From contig NZ_CP141614.1 of the NCBI RefSeq assembly GCF_035593265.1, positions 2,294,001 through 2,358,000 on the forward strand: a stretch of 64,000 nt of DNA. Reading direction: 5' to 3'. Shown here in pieces: positions 45,948 to 55,290 of this stretch; the first letter of the stretch is position 1; every line of letters starts with the position of its first letter. The notes under the pieces are model-generated. The model made no database searches and was not told where the DNA came from. It saw only the letters and a list, made by a program, of their open reading frames with translations. Source of the DNA: Limnochorda sp. LNt (GTDB lineage Bacteria; Bacillota; Limnochordia; Limnochordales; Geochordaceae). The position numbers and the translations under genes are program-made.

Positions 45948-47030
45948 GTGGCCATCGAGCTGAAGCGCTACGAGCACAATCCAATCGTGACCCCTGCCGA
46001 CGTCCCGCCCTCCAGCCCGGATCTCGAGGTGATCGGGGCCTTCAACGCAGGCGCGGCCCTGGTCGGCGACGAGATCGTGCTGCTGCTGCGGGTCGCCGAG
46101 CGGCCGATCTCCGCGGACTCGCGGCGTGTCGGCATCCCTCGGGTCGATCTGTCGGAGACGGGCGGTCACATCGAGGTGGAGTGGGTCGACCGTGACGTGC
46201 CGGAGCTGGATCTGTCGGACCCGCGGGGCATCCTCTACAAGGGGCGCCAGTACCTGAGCAGCGTCTCGCATCTGCGGGTGGCGCGCAGCCGGGACGGCTT
46301 CCACTTCGCCATCGATCCCAAGCCGACGGTGGTGCCCTCGACCCCGTACGAGGTCTACGGGGTCGAGGATCCGCGCATCACCCCCATCGACGGGGCCTAT
46401 TACGTCTCGTACACGGCCGTGTCGCCCATGGGGGTCTGCGTGCCGCTGCTGCGCACCACGGACTTCGTCCACTTCGAGCGCCTCGGGGTGATCTTCCCCC
46501 CCGAGAACAAGAACGTGGTCCTCTTCCCGGACCGCTCCTCCGGCCGCTACGCAGCCTTCCACCGCCCGGCGGGGTCCGCCTTCGGCAGCACCCCCGACAT
46601 CTGGCTGGCCTACTCGCCGGACCTGCTCCACTGGGGCGACCACCGGCGGCTCATGGGCACCCGCGCCGGCATGTGGGACGCAGGTCGCATCGGCGGGGGC
46701 GCGGTGCCCATCGAGACGCCCAAGGGGTGGCTGGCCATCTACCACGCCGCGGTAGGGAGCCGCTACTGCCTGGGCACGGTGCTCTTGGACCGCGAGGCGC
46801 CGCACCGCGTGCTGGGACGCTCCGTGGATCCCATCATGACGCCCATCGAGCCGTACGAGCGCGCCGGCTTCTTCGGCTCCGTCGTCTTCACGTGCGGCGC
46901 CGTGCGCCGCTCCGACGACGAGGTGCTGGTCTACTACGGGGCGGGCGACTCGACGCTGGGCGTGGCGATGACATCGGTGAGCGAGCTGTTGGAGACGGTG
47001 GAGCCCGTCTCGGCCCTGACCGCCGCCTGA
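45948..47030 (+). CDS. GH130 family glycoside phosphorylase/hydrolase
   Basis: The 360-residue protein starts at GTG 45948 (GAGGAGG, 8 bp). It has a five-bladed propeller pattern of GH130: NPIVTPADVPP, FNAGAALVGDEIVLLLRVAE, SSVSHLRVARSRDGFHFAID, and the catalytic Asp region YGVEDPRITPIDGAYYVSYTA, then MWDAGRIGGGAVPIETPKGWL. Family members phosphorolyse beta-1,4- or beta-1,2-mannosides. It lacks a signal peptide, so it acts in the cytoplasm. The sugar importer 5 kb upstream might supply substrate, but this is only a guess. Confidence 0.9.
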   Translation: MAIELKRYEHNPIVTPADVPPSSPDLEVIGAFNAGAALVGDEIVLLLRVAERPISADSRRVGIPRVDLSETGGHIEVEWVDRDVPELDLSDPRGILYKGRQYLSSVSHLRVARSRDGFHFAIDPKPTVVPSTPYEVYGVEDPRITPIDGAYYVSYTAVSPMGVCVPLLRTTDFVHFERLGVIFPPENKNVVLFPDRSSGRYAAFHRPAGSAFGSTPDIWLAYSPDLLHWGDHRRLMGTRAGMWDAGRIGGGAVPIETPKGWLAIYHAAVGSRYCLGTVLLDREAPHRVLGRSVDPIMTPIEPYERAGFFGSVVFTCGAVRRSDDEVLVYYGAGDSTLGVAMTSVSELLETVEPVSALTAA

Positions 47031-47045
47031 GGGCGGCGGTCGGGC

Positions 47046-47119
47046 TCACGCTCGCTCGTCGACCAGGATGCCGACCAGCTCCCAGATGCGCGCGACCAGA
47101 TCGAGGTAGCGCTCGGGGG
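47046..47119 (-). pseudogene. flaG: flaG 3' fragment cut off by the insertion sequence
   Basis: The minus strand reads PERYLD then LVARIWELVGILVDERA and stops at 47046. This is the C-terminal helix of FlaG, which normally follows EIPPE. The other part of flaG lies beyond the insertion sequence. Removing the element and one target copy joins the parts in frame (371 + 64 = 435 nt, 144 codons plus stop). Confidence 0.88.
47110..47119. repeat. Target site duplication, left copy
   Basis: CGCTCGGGGG, identical to 48798-48807. It could be 11 bp if the preceding G is counted. A 10-12 bp duplication suits IS4-type elements. Confidence 0.85.
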
Positions 47120-48797
47120 CAGAACCTGCGCCAGTAGCTCAGCCGCCCTAATCAAAGGCCGGAGACGGCTGGGCCCACGAGGGTAGCGGGCGGAGGGGCT
47201 CTTTCTTTTTTTCGCTGGAAATGGGGGCGGCAAGCCTCCAGCAAAAGGAAAGCACCCCCGGGCGACGAAGACGATGGCCAGAACACGCGACCAGGGGGTG
47301 CTACAGCCGATGGGAGCCACGCCCTCCCACCGGCGGGTCCGACAGTTCGCCGCGTACATGGCCTCCACCTTCTGCCTCGGCCGGCACCTGCGCGGCCTGC
47401 GGGATCGGCGCCGGCGGGTGGAGGTGCCCGGCTTCGTCATCGGCTGCGTGCTTTTGGTGGGGTTAGCCCTGCGGGCCCGGTCGATGATGGAGCTGGAGCG
47501 CTGGGTGCGGGCCGGCGCCTTCCGCAAGCTGGTAGGACGCCACCGATTGCCGCTTCGGGACTGCCTTCGGGACTGGGCCATGGCCGCCGACGTGGCCTCG
47601 GCGTGGGCGATCAACGACGCCATCCTGGCCACGGCCCGCAAGAACGAGACCTTCCGGGGCGGCAGCGTGCATGGCTGGCATGTGGTGGCGCTGGATGGGA
47701 CCGAGGTGCTGCGCACCCAGGCCCGCTGCTGTGCGGCTTGCCAGGTCTACCGGCATCGGGACGGGCGGGTGGAGTACGCCCACCGGGTCGTGGCGGCCCA
47801 GACGGTGCGCTGGCGGCATGGGGACGAGGGGACTATCCGAGTCGGTGCAAGGGTCGGGACGTGCCGCCGGTGGTGTGGGCATGGAGCCCCAGCGGCCGAA
47901 GGAAGGGGAGGTCGACGCTGCCTGCGACTGCTTCGGCGCCTGCAGGGCACGCACGGGCATTTCTGCGACGTGGTCACGGTGGATGCCCTGTATGCGCAGG
48001 CTCCCTTCCTCGAGGCGGTGCGCGCCCTGGGACTGCACGTCGTGGTGCGCCTGAAGGACGAGCGCTACGCGGTCGTCCAGGACGCAGCGGGACTGCGCCG
48101 GGGCCGCCGCTACGGCGAAGCCTTTGTCACCCGCATCGGCTCCTTTCAGGTGGAGGTGCGGGTGTGGGACAGCCCGGAGCTGACCAGCTGGGAGGGGCTC
48201 AAGCACCCTATCCGAGTCGTCTATGCCGAAGAGGAGCTGAGCTGGACGGAGCACCAGGGGACTGCCGTCTGGCACTGCAAAGCCCTTCGCATCCTGGAGG
48301 TGGCCACCACGCTGAGCCCGGCCGAGGCCAGCGGCCGGGTGGTGTGGGAGATCGCCCGATCCCGTTGGGGGGTAGAGAATGAAGGCTTCCGGCAGCTGAA
48401 GCAGGAGTGGCACCTGGACCATGGCTTCCTCCACCACCCGACCGGCATGCAGGTGCTGTGGGCGTTGCTGGCCGCTGGCTACAACCTCTTTCAGCTCTTT
48501 CTGGCCCGCCGCATCCGCCGCCGCGGTCCGTGGGAGCAGACCGAGCGGGGCGTGGCCGAGCGGCTGCGGGCGGAGCTGCTGATCGGGGAGGGACCGCTGG
48601 GGCTGTATCTGGTCCCGGACACCAGCTGACCCTCCCGCCGGCGGGTGGGGGAAGCCGACCGGGCAAGCCGTATGTTGTGGAAGCCAGCCGGGTGGCCCCG
48701 GGGAGGGGGGGAGGTGCCCGGCTCGTTTTGTCCTTCTGACCCCCACCTCACCAATCAACTAACAACTTCTTACTGGTAAACACTGGCGCGATCTCTG
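47120..48797 (+). mobile_element. IS4-like insertion sequence, 1678 bp, inserted in flaG
   Basis: Both ends were located from the broken flaG gene. The terminal inverted repeats are imperfect: CAGAACCTGCGCCAGT at the left and CAGAGATCGCGCCAGT (reverse complement) at the right, 12 of 16 matching. It carries one transposase gene opposite in direction to flaG. About 150 bp at the left and 170 bp at the right are non-coding. Length, DDE transposase and duplication size fit the IS4 group. Confidence 0.87.
47274..48629 (+). CDS. IS4-like DDE transposase
   Basis: The 451-codon frame has Asp in HVVALDGTEVLR (about 141), Asp in CDVVTVDALYAQAPFLEAVR (about 237) and Glu in SRWGVENEGFRQLKQEW (368 or 370), a DDE catalytic set typical of IS4-type DDE_Tnp_1 enzymes. 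Residues 175-208 look foreign. In the +1 frame the same DNA reads MEPQRPKEGEVDAAC, which is what the family has before RLLRRLQGTHGHF. Two compensating indels within 47830-47935 therefore spoil about 30 residues. The enzyme may be inactive, or the indels may be sequencing errors. Confidence 0.85.
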   Translation: MARTRDQGVLQPMGATPSHRRVRQFAAYMASTFCLGRHLRGLRDRRRRVEVPGFVIGCVLLVGLALRARSMMELERWVRAGAFRKLVGRHRLPLRDCLRDWAMAADVASAWAINDAILATARKNETFRGGSVHGWHVVALDGTEVLRTQARCCAACQVYRHRDGRVEYAHRVVAAQTVRWRHGDEGTIRVGARVGTCRRWCGHGAPAAEGRGGRRCLRLLRRLQGTHGHFCDVVTVDALYAQAPFLEAVRALGLHVVVRLKDERYAVVQDAAGLRRGRRYGEAFVTRIGSFQVEVRVWDSPELTSWEGLKHPIRVVYAEEELSWTEHQGTAVWHCKALRILEVATTLSPAEASGRVVWEIARSRWGVENEGFRQLKQEWHLDHGFLHHPTGMQVLWALLAAGYNLFQLFLARRIRRRGPWEQTERGVAERLRAELLIGEGPLGLYLVPDTS

Positions 48798-49159
48798 CGC
48801 TCGGGGGGGATCTCCTTGACGACCTCCTGGGTCCGGGTGTCGATCACCTGGACCCAGATCCGCCCCGTGCCCTCGTGGACGTGAAACTTGAGCTGTCGCC
48901 GGGCGTCCGCCAGGATGGTGTTGAGCAGCTCGGTGGTCCGCACGACGACCGAGCGTGGCGGCGCAGCCGCATCCGCCTCGCTCATCGCCGACAACAGCTG
49001 CGCCTGCTCCTCCCCGCTCGAGGGGGCACCCGCCGGCCCCGCCGCCCGGTTGACGCCCATCGCGCCATCCGCCGGGCGGGGCGCCGCTCCCCCTGCCGCC
49101 GGCGGGGAGACCGGCCGGATGAGAGGCTGGGGCGCCTGGCCGGAGAGACTCGACGACAC
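48770..49159 (-). pseudogene. flaG: flaG 5' part, truncated by the insertion sequence
   Basis: The frame encodes the variable N-terminus of FlaG and its core LKFHVHEGTGRIWVQVIDT, then RTQEVVKEIPPER. After PPER it enters the insertion sequence and adds RDRASVYQ before a stop at 48770. FlaG is a small flagellar protein that limits filament length. The lost C-terminal helix is at 47046-47119. GTG 49159 is the likely start (GGGAGG 8 bp upstream); the ATG at 49168 touches the ribosome binding site. Confidence 0.85.
48798..48807. repeat. Target site duplication, right copy
   Basis: CGCTCGGGGG, identical to 47110-47119 at the other end of the insertion sequence. Confidence 0.85.
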
Positions 49160-49232
49160 GCCTACCATCCTCCCTTGCCCCGCCCCCGGTCTGTCGCGTC
49201 ACCCATCTGTCCACGACGGGAGGGCGCGACCG

Positions 49233-49907
49233 TCAAGCCCTATCAGGTCCTGAGTCGGCAGGAGTCGCGCGCCCCTTGAGATGGCGCCGCCAGGGCCGGG
49301 TCGGGCCTCGGGAGACGAAGGCGGACCCCACCACGAAGAACCGCCACGGCCAGTCGACAGCCCGACTGATGCCGACGCGGGCGGAGCGCCCCACCCGCTC
49401 ACCGTCGTCAAGCCCCCCTCGGGCGACATAGAGCGGCGGCCGCGTCAGGTCGTGACCGTTGTGGTGGCCACCGATCCCCAGGGCCTGCGTCAGTCGGCCG
49501 GGGCCGCTGCACAGGTCCCGCAGACCCTCGACGCCCCTTCGCCGCCGCATCAACTCCACGCCGGCGACGGGTTGGAGGGCGCGGATGAGCACCGCGCCGG
49601 CCACGCCCTCCTGCTCCGTGACGACGTTGATGCAGAAGTGGTTGCCGTAGGTGAAGTAGACGTAGGCATGGCCGGGTGGGCCCCACATCATCCGGCTGCG
49701 GGGCGTGCGGCGGTAGGCGTGGCTGGCCGGGTCGCTGGGCCCCAGGTAGGCCTCGGTCTCCACGATCCGCCCCGCCACCGCCCCCTCCGGGGTCTCGTGC
49801 ACCAACAGATGGCCCAACAGGGCCCGCGCCACGATGAGGGTCGGGCGAGCGAAGAAACCCCGGTCCAGGGGACCGGGCGCCCATGCCTCGGCCGTCGCCC
49901 CCGTCAT
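49233..49907 (-). CDS. DNA-3-methyladenine glycosylase (AAG/MPG family)
   Basis: The 224-residue protein starts at ATG 49907. It has the AAG features: [20 protein letters not shown], the catalytic Glu in [37 protein letters not shown] and [13 protein letters not shown]. It removes alkylated and deaminated purines as the first step of base excision repair. No good ribosome binding site was seen. It is divergent from the ion transporter gene. Confidence 0.9.
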   Translation of the reverse strand: MTGATAEAWAPGPLDRGFFARPTLIVARALLGHLLVHETPEGAVAGRIVETEAYLGPSDPASHAYRRTPRSRMMWGPPGHAYVYFTYGNHFCINVVTEQEGVAGAVLIRALQPVAGVELMRRRRGVEGLRDLCSGPGRLTQALGIGGHHNGHDLTRPPLYVARGGLDDGERVGRSARVGISRAVDWPWRFFVVGSAFVSRGPTRPWRRHLKGRATPADSGPDRA

Positions 49908-49915
49908 GCCAGGGA

Positions 49916-49944
49916 TTGACAGGGCGGGATCCCCCCAGTATGCT
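49916..49944 (+). promoter_or_regulatory. Promoter of the ion transporter gene
   Basis: A perfect TTGACA (49916-49921) and TATGCT (49939-49944) are 17 bp apart. Transcription would start near 49951, about 40 nt before the GTG. Confidence 0.75.
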
Positions 49945-49991
49945 CGCGTCGGTCGGGGTTGGGATTCCAGACCGGGAGGGGTGCCGTTCGC

Positions 49992-51425
49992 GTGCAGCGG
50001 TTCATCGCCTTCGTCGTGCTCGTCGCGGCGGTCGCGCTGGTCACCTGGCAGACGGGTTTCACCCCGCCGCAGATCCTGTCGGTCACCGTCTTTTCGGCCT
50101 TCATCGTCGGCACCCTCTTGTACTGGCCGTTTCGACTCGCCTTCGCGCTGGTCGGGGTGGCCATCCTGCTGGCCGCTCGCCTGGTCGACATCCCCCACCT
50201 GGTGGAGTTCGCGAGCCTGGACGTCATCCTCTTCCTGGTGGGGATGATGATCGTCATCGGCTTCCTGGAGGAGCGCCGCTTCTTCGAGGTCGTGGTGGAG
50301 AAGGCCCTGCCGCACGTGGGAGGCTCGGCGCTCTCGTTGCTGTCGGCCGTCATGCTGATGGCCTTCTTCTCGGCAGCCCTGGTGGACGAGGTGACCTCCA
50401 TCCTCTTCATGTCAGCCATCGTCCTGCGCATCGCCAGGCGCTTCCACCTCAACCCCGTGCCGTACATCATCATGACCGTCTTCGCCACCAACATCGGCAG
50501 CTCGGCCACGGTGGTCGGCAACCCCATCGGCGTCCTCATCGCGCTGCGGGCGGGGCTCTCCTTCCCCGACTTCCTGCGCTGGGCCACCCCCATTGCCCTG
50601 GCCGCCCTGGTGCTGACCATGATCCTCAGCTTCCTCTACTACCGGCGGCCCCTGCGCGAGCTGCACCAGGCCGTGCATCGGGTCGGTCTGAGTGCGGACC
50701 CGGCCGACGCGGAGCGGGCGGCCGCCGGCGAGGCCGCCGCGGCGGGCAACCCCGGGCACGCCGCGGGCTCCTCGACGCCCGACCTGCGCTTCCCGTCGCT
50801 TCTCTTCGTCGGCACCGTGGCGGGCCTGGTGCTGCACAAGCAGCTCGAGCACTGGCTCGGCCTCGAGAGCAACACCATGCTGGTCGGCGTCGCCCTCTTC
50901 GCCGCCGGCATCGTGCTCCTGGTGGAGCGCCACCGCGCCCGGGAGCTGGTGGAGCGGCGGGTCGACTGGTGGACCCTGGCCTTCTTCCTGCTGCTCTTCG
51001 CCTCGGCCGGCACCCTGCGCTACGTGGGCGTGACGGAGCACATCGCCGAGGCGCTGGTCGACGCCACGGGCGGCTCGGTGCCCAGGCTCCTGGTGGCCAT
51101 CACGTGGAGCATCGGGGCCCTCACCGCGCTGATGGACAACGTCCTGGCCGTGGCCAGCTTCATCCCCATCGTCGGCGACCTGGCCGCCCAGGGCATCGCG
51201 GTGCAGCCCCTGTGGTGGGGGATGCTCTTCGGCGGGACCATCCTGGGCAATTTGACCCTCATCGGCAGCACGGCCAACATCGTGGTGCTGGGCCTGCTGG
51301 AGCGCCAGGAGCGTCGCAGCGTGGGCTTCATGGAGTGGTTCTGGCCCGGTGCGGTGACCGCCATCCCGTCCTTGATCCTGGCCACGTTGCTGCTCTACCT
51401 GCAGCTGCCCCTGCTGATCGGCTAA
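49992..51425 (+). CDS. ArsB/NhaD/CitM-type ion transporter (IT superfamily)
   Basis: The protein of about 477 residues starts at GTG 49992 (GGGAGGGG about 10 bp upstream). It has 10-12 membrane segments in two inverted halves: [53 protein letters not shown], then [35 protein letters not shown] and [15 protein letters not shown]. The paired GNP and GSTAN hairpins are the substrate and Na+ sites of this superfamily. The ion may be a dicarboxylate, arsenite or Na+/H+; it cannot be decided here. A central linker of about 45 Ala-rich residues divides the halves. Confidence 0.85.
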   Translation: MQRFIAFVVLVAAVALVTWQTGFTPPQILSVTVFSAFIVGTLLYWPFRLAFALVGVAILLAARLVDIPHLVEFASLDVILFLVGMMIVIGFLEERRFFEVVVEKALPHVGGSALSLLSAVMLMAFFSAALVDEVTSILFMSAIVLRIARRFHLNPVPYIIMTVFATNIGSSATVVGNPIGVLIALRAGLSFPDFLRWATPIALAALVLTMILSFLYYRRPLRELHQAVHRVGLSADPADAERAAAGEAAAAGNPGHAAGSSTPDLRFPSLLFVGTVAGLVLHKQLEHWLGLESNTMLVGVALFAAGIVLLVERHRARELVERRVDWWTLAFFLLLFASAGTLRYVGVTEHIAEALVDATGGSVPRLLVAITWSIGALTALMDNVLAVASFIPIVGDLAAQGIAVQPLWWGMLFGGTILGNLTLIGSTANIVVLGLLERQERRSVGFMEWFWPGAVTAIPSLILATLLLYLQLPLLIG

Positions 51426-52234
51426 ACGGGGGCCGCATGGCGCCGGTAGAGGGAGTGACCCAGGCGCTCGAGCCCATAGGCGGAGGGGCCGCCGATCTGC
51501 TCGGGGCCGCCGACGACCAGCACACCCCCGGCCGTCAGGGCCTGGCTCAAGCCACGGACGACTTGGGCCTGAGCCTCGGCGGTCAGGTAGATGAGGACGT
51601 GCCTGCAGAGGATGAGGTGTTGCGCCGTCGGATAGGGATCTCGCAGCAGGTCATGGCGTAACAGGCGCACCTCCGCCGCGATGGAGGGCTCGATGCGCCA
51701 CGAGCCCGAGGGTGTGCGGCGGAAGTAGCGGCGGCGCAGGGCGTCGGGCACGTTGACCAGGTGCAGCTCGTGATACTCCCCCGCCCGGGCCCGGGCGAGC
51801 GCCTCCTCGTCGATGTCGCTGGCCGTGATGCGGTGGCGGCCGGCCTGCCCCATCTCGTGCAGCAGGATGGCCAGGGTGTACGGCTCGGCCCCGATGCTGC
51901 AGCCCGCGCTCCAGATGCGCAGGCGACCGAAGGCCGCCAGCAGCTCGGGCAGCACCTGCGACCTGAGCGCCTCCCACGTCGCCGGGTCACGAAAGAACTG
52001 CGACGTGTTGATGGTGAGGTAGTCGAGGAAGTCGGAACGGGCTCGCTCGTCTCGCTCCAGGAGCCGCATCAGCGCCGCCATGGTCGCGATGCCGCGCCGG
52101 CCCATCCACTGGCGAGTGCGGCGCTCCATCTGCTCGGTCTTGTAGGCGCCCAGGTCGAAGCCGCACCGCTCGTGCAGGCGCCGGCGGAAGAGCTGGAACT
52201 CCAGCGACGGCGCTGGTCGGTCGGTGCCGGTCAC
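51422..52234 (-). CDS. cheR: CheR chemoreceptor methyltransferase
   Basis: The 270-residue protein starts at GTG 52234. The N-terminal helical domain (CGFDLGAYKTEQMERRTRQW) is followed by the SAM domain: INTSQFFRDPATWEALR, IWSAGCSIGAEPYTLAIL, ITASDIDEEALARARAGEYH and LILCRHVLIYL. It adds methyl groups to receptor Glu residues for adaptation. It is the last gene of the leftward chemotaxis block; its end overlaps the transporter gene by 4 bp. Confidence 0.95.
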   Translation of the reverse strand: MTGTDRPAPSLEFQLFRRRLHERCGFDLGAYKTEQMERRTRQWMGRRGIATMAALMRLLERDERARSDFLDYLTINTSQFFRDPATWEALRSQVLPELLAAFGRLRIWSAGCSIGAEPYTLAILLHEMGQAGRHRITASDIDEEALARARAGEYHELHLVNVPDALRRRYFRRTPSGSWRIEPSIAAEVRLLRHDLLRDPYPTAQHLILCRHVLIYLTAEAQAQVVRGLSQALTAGGVLVVGGPEQIGGPSAYGLERLGHSLYRRHAAPV

Positions 52235-52261
52235 CTCGCCCGATCCCCCCAGCCCTGCCCG

Positions 52262-54172
52262 TCAGCGTGCCGCGCCGGCATCGGATGCCGGCCTTTCGTC
52301 GGAGCCAGGGGCGTCGGCCAGCGGGCCGGCATCGGGGTGGACCTTGAAGTGCTCGACGCACAGCTTGCCCTCGGCATCCAGGTACGCCCGCAATGCCCTG
52401 GCCGGGTCGCGGAAGACGTGCTTTTGCCCGCCGATGCTGACCGTGACGCGGGGGTAGACGAGGGTGGCCAGCACCTTGCCGCGACGCGCCACCACCACCG
52501 TGGTGGGCACCCCCGTCGGGCCGCCCAGCTCCCGCGCCAGCACGTCACCCTCGGCCACGGTGACCATCCCGCCCCGGATGACGCCCCGGCGCGCGTCCAG
52601 GCCGCGGCCGGCCAGCAACGTGGAGTTGAAGGCGCCGGAGCCGCGGATGACGATCCGACCGCTCGCCTCCAGGTGGGCATTCTGGATGCTGTAGGCGACG
52701 ATGTCGGCCTCCTGCGTCGAGAAGCCCTCCAGGAGGTCCATCAGCTGCCGGAGCTCGGCGGCCACCTCCTCCATCTCCCGCAGCGTCACCCGCAGGGGGC
52801 CCGCACCCACCAGCACCTGGGCGGTGCGCTCCGCGAGGCGGCGGGCTCCGGCTCGTAGCGTGTCGATGCGCTCTCCCAGCGCGGCGAGACGCCGGGCCAG
52901 GCGGGGGAGCTCCCAAAACTTGCGCTCGATGAGCCGCTTCAACAGCTCGCCCTCGCTGACGGGCAGCCCTGCCGGGTAGGAGCGGGAGCCATCCCCCTCA
53001 CCCGCCCGCTCGGCGACTTGACGCCGCAGCTCCCGGGCCGCCTCGACCAGCGACTGGACCTGGGTCGACAGCGGAGCCAGCACCGGCAGCACGTCGTTGA
53101 GCGCGGCGGCATGGCCGCCGGCCTCCACCTTGCTGGAGATGATGGTGCGGCCAACGGAGACGGAGCCCCCCGCCGTCACCCGCGCATGGCTCACCAGGCC
53201 GCCGACTCTCACCTCGCCCCCCGCCTGCACCTCCAGGCCCTCCAGGACGTCGCCCCGCACGTGGACGTCTCCCGCGAAGCGGATGTGGCCCGCCCCCACG
53301 GCGGCGTCGCCCTTCACCTCGTAGACCGGTAGCACCGCCAGTGTCTGCCCCGACAGGTGGGGACGGCCGGGTTCGGTGGCGACGATTTGGGTGCCGTCGT
53401 CGGTGAGGCGACATCCCTTGCCCGCCTTGAGCGTGACCGGGCGAGCACGGGGTACGGCCACGGGACGGCCTCGGACGTCCATGCCCGGCACCCCCTCCTG
53501 GGGGGGCTCGATGCGCGCCAGCACGGCCCCGGGCTCCACCCAGGTGACCGCCCCCCGCTCGAACAGGTCGATGCGTTCCGCCTCCGGGTCGAGCGCGGGT
53601 GCCTGGCGCTCCTCGAAGCAGATGGTGAAGCGCCCGTCACGGGGCGGTACGGGCGGCTGTCCCTCGGCCACCAGGATGGGGGTCGGGGGTGGGTCCGTTA
53701 CCGCTTGCTCGATGGCCTCGGCCTTGACGCCGAAGCGCACCTGGGCCTGCTCCAGGGCCTTGTTGACGCTCTCTGCCGTGGGAAGGGGGGCCGGCACCTC
53801 CTCGACCGGCCGCGCCTGCACCCGCAGCTGCAGGGTCGGCGGCGCGTCCACCAGTTGGTAGCGCCGGCCTGCCGACCGCTCCACGGTCAGGTAGGCCTTC
53901 ATCGCGTCGTCCGAGACCCGGACGGCCAGCGAGAGGCGCGGCTCGGTCGCGTCGGGCTCGGCCACCACCGTGTCGGTCGGCTCCACCAGGCGCGAGCGCT
54001 GGAGCAGGGCGCCGTTGACCCAGACCTTGACGTGCCCCCCGGGCTCCACGACGGGGCGAGGCCCGTCGGGATCGCCGGGGATCACCTCCACCCGGCCCCC
54101 TCGGACCGCCAGGAGCGTCGGCCTCGGCGATCCGGGCGCCTGAGCGACATCCTCGACGGCGTCGGTGCCCAT
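52262..54172 (-). CDS. fapA: FapA family flagellar assembly protein A (DUF342)
   Basis: The 636-residue protein starts at ATG 54172 (GGGGTGAGGGA upstream), overlapping nothing but only 4 bp from the cheB stop. It has a central beta-solenoid of DUF342 type: GDAAVGAGHIRFAGDVHVRG, VLEGLEVQAGGEVRVGGLVS, ARVTAGGSVSVGRTIISSKV, and a coiled-coil-like helical region (about 400-490). FapA proteins occur in flagellar operons of Bacillota; the mechanism is unclear. The N-terminal 130 residues are variable. Confidence 0.88.
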   Translation of the reverse strand: MGTDAVEDVAQAPGSPRPTLLAVRGGRVEVIPGDPDGPRPVVEPGGHVKVWVNGALLQRSRLVEPTDTVVAEPDATEPRLSLAVRVSDDAMKAYLTVERSAGRRYQLVDAPPTLQLRVQARPVEEVPAPLPTAESVNKALEQAQVRFGVKAEAIEQAVTDPPPTPILVAEGQPPVPPRDGRFTICFEERQAPALDPEAERIDLFERGAVTWVEPGAVLARIEPPQEGVPGMDVRGRPVAVPRARPVTLKAGKGCRLTDDGTQIVATEPGRPHLSGQTLAVLPVYEVKGDAAVGAGHIRFAGDVHVRGDVLEGLEVQAGGEVRVGGLVSHARVTAGGSVSVGRTIISSKVEAGGHAAALNDVLPVLAPLSTQVQSLVEAARELRRQVAERAGEGDGSRSYPAGLPVSEGELLKRLIERKFWELPRLARRLAALGERIDTLRAGARRLAERTAQVLVGAGPLRVTLREMEEVAAELRQLMDLLEGFSTQEADIVAYSIQNAHLEASGRIVIRGSGAFNSTLLAGRGLDARRGVIRGGMVTVAEGDVLARELGGPTGVPTTVVVARRGKVLATLVYPRVTVSIGGQKHVFRDPARALRAYLDAEGKLCVEHFKVHPDAGPLADAPGSDERPASDAGAAR

Positions 54173-54176
54173 TCCC

Positions 54177-55288
54177 TCACCCCTTCCCCCGGCCGTGGCC
54201 GGCCGGTCTGCCGAGGGCCCACTGCACCACCGCTCCGGCCAGCTGCTCCAGCGGTGCCACGCACTCGGCCAGGCCCTCCCTCACCACGGCCCCTGGCATG
54301 CTGGGAGCGGCGGCGCTGGCCGGCTCCTGTGCGAAGCAGCGGCCCCCCGCCGCCCGGATGGCGCGGGCGCCGTCCACGCCGTCGGTCCCCATCCCCGTCA
54401 GGATGACGGCCAGGGCGTCGGGCCCGAAGCGCCGGGCCACCGACCGCAGCATCACGTCGACGGCCGGGCGCACATGGTGCACGGGCGGGCCGTCGTCCAG
54501 ATGCAGGCGCCCGTCGGCTCCCACCGTCAGGTGCCACCCCGCAGGCGCCACGAAGCCGACCCCCTCCTCCAGGGGCGCGCCCTCGTAACCCTCGAAAAAC
54601 GGGATGCGACCCGCATCGGACAGCCGCCGCGCCAGCGGCGCCGTGAAGCCTCGCGGCATGTGCTGCGTCACCAGCAGGGCGACGGGCAGCCCGGCGGGCA
54701 GCGCTCGCACCAGCACCTCCAGCGCTCGGGGCCCGCCCGTCGAGGCACCGATGGCCACCACCCGCCGCGCGGGCCGGCCCGTGCCCTCGGTGGGCAGCGG
54801 CCGCGCCTCCTCACTCTTCGCGTCGGCGCCCGGCGGCCGCTCGCTCAGCCGTGGCGGCTCCTCCCACGGCCGAAGCGCCAGCGCCTCGACCCGGTCGACG
54901 AGCGCCTGGCGAAGGCACGGCCCGCCGCGACCGGGCCGGCGGGCTGGGAAGGCTCTCCACCACGCCTGCCATCCGAGGCCGCCTCCGCCGCGCCCAGCGG
55001 CACCGGCGACGCGCCGACCAGCACCAGCACCCGGGCGCGCCAGCGTCGGGCCAGTTCGGGCGCCCGCGCCAGCGCCTGCGTCTCGTGCCCCTCGGCGTCC
55101 CACACCACCACGTGCGGGGCTTGCGACCACGGCCACGCCAGGGCCTCGTCGGGGCCGGCCACCACCCCGGCCACCTCGATCTGGCCGGGCGCGTCCAGCG
55201 CTCGCCTCAGATAGGCGCGCCCGAACGGCGAGGCGCTCACCAGCAGGACCCGGATGGGTCGGGCCGCCCGGCGGGAAGCGGCGGGCAT
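54177..55288 (-). CDS. cheB: CheB receptor methylesterase with degenerate receiver, frameshifted
   Basis: From ATG 55288 the N-terminal region reads RVLLVSASPFGRAYLRRAL and VVVWDAEGHETQ: a receiver-like fold in which the usual DD pair is SA, although the acceptor-like Asp remains. Around 54915 the frame must change; the other frame gives ALVDRVEALALRPW and the methylesterase domain: VVAIGASTGGPRALEVLVRA (catalytic Ser), QHMPRGFTAPLA (His) and ILTGMGTDGVDGARAI (Asp). The span is 1112 nt, not a multiple of three. CheB removes receptor methyl groups and deamidates Gln. If the receiver is truly degenerate, activation by CheA phosphate is doubtful. Confidence 0.8.
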
Positions 55289-55290
55289 CG

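Noticed and set aside
47150-48758. AATCAA copies as the insertion sequence target duplication
   Set aside because: Short chance match; the true ends are defined by the broken flaG gene, by CGCTCGGGGG, and by terminal repeats further out.
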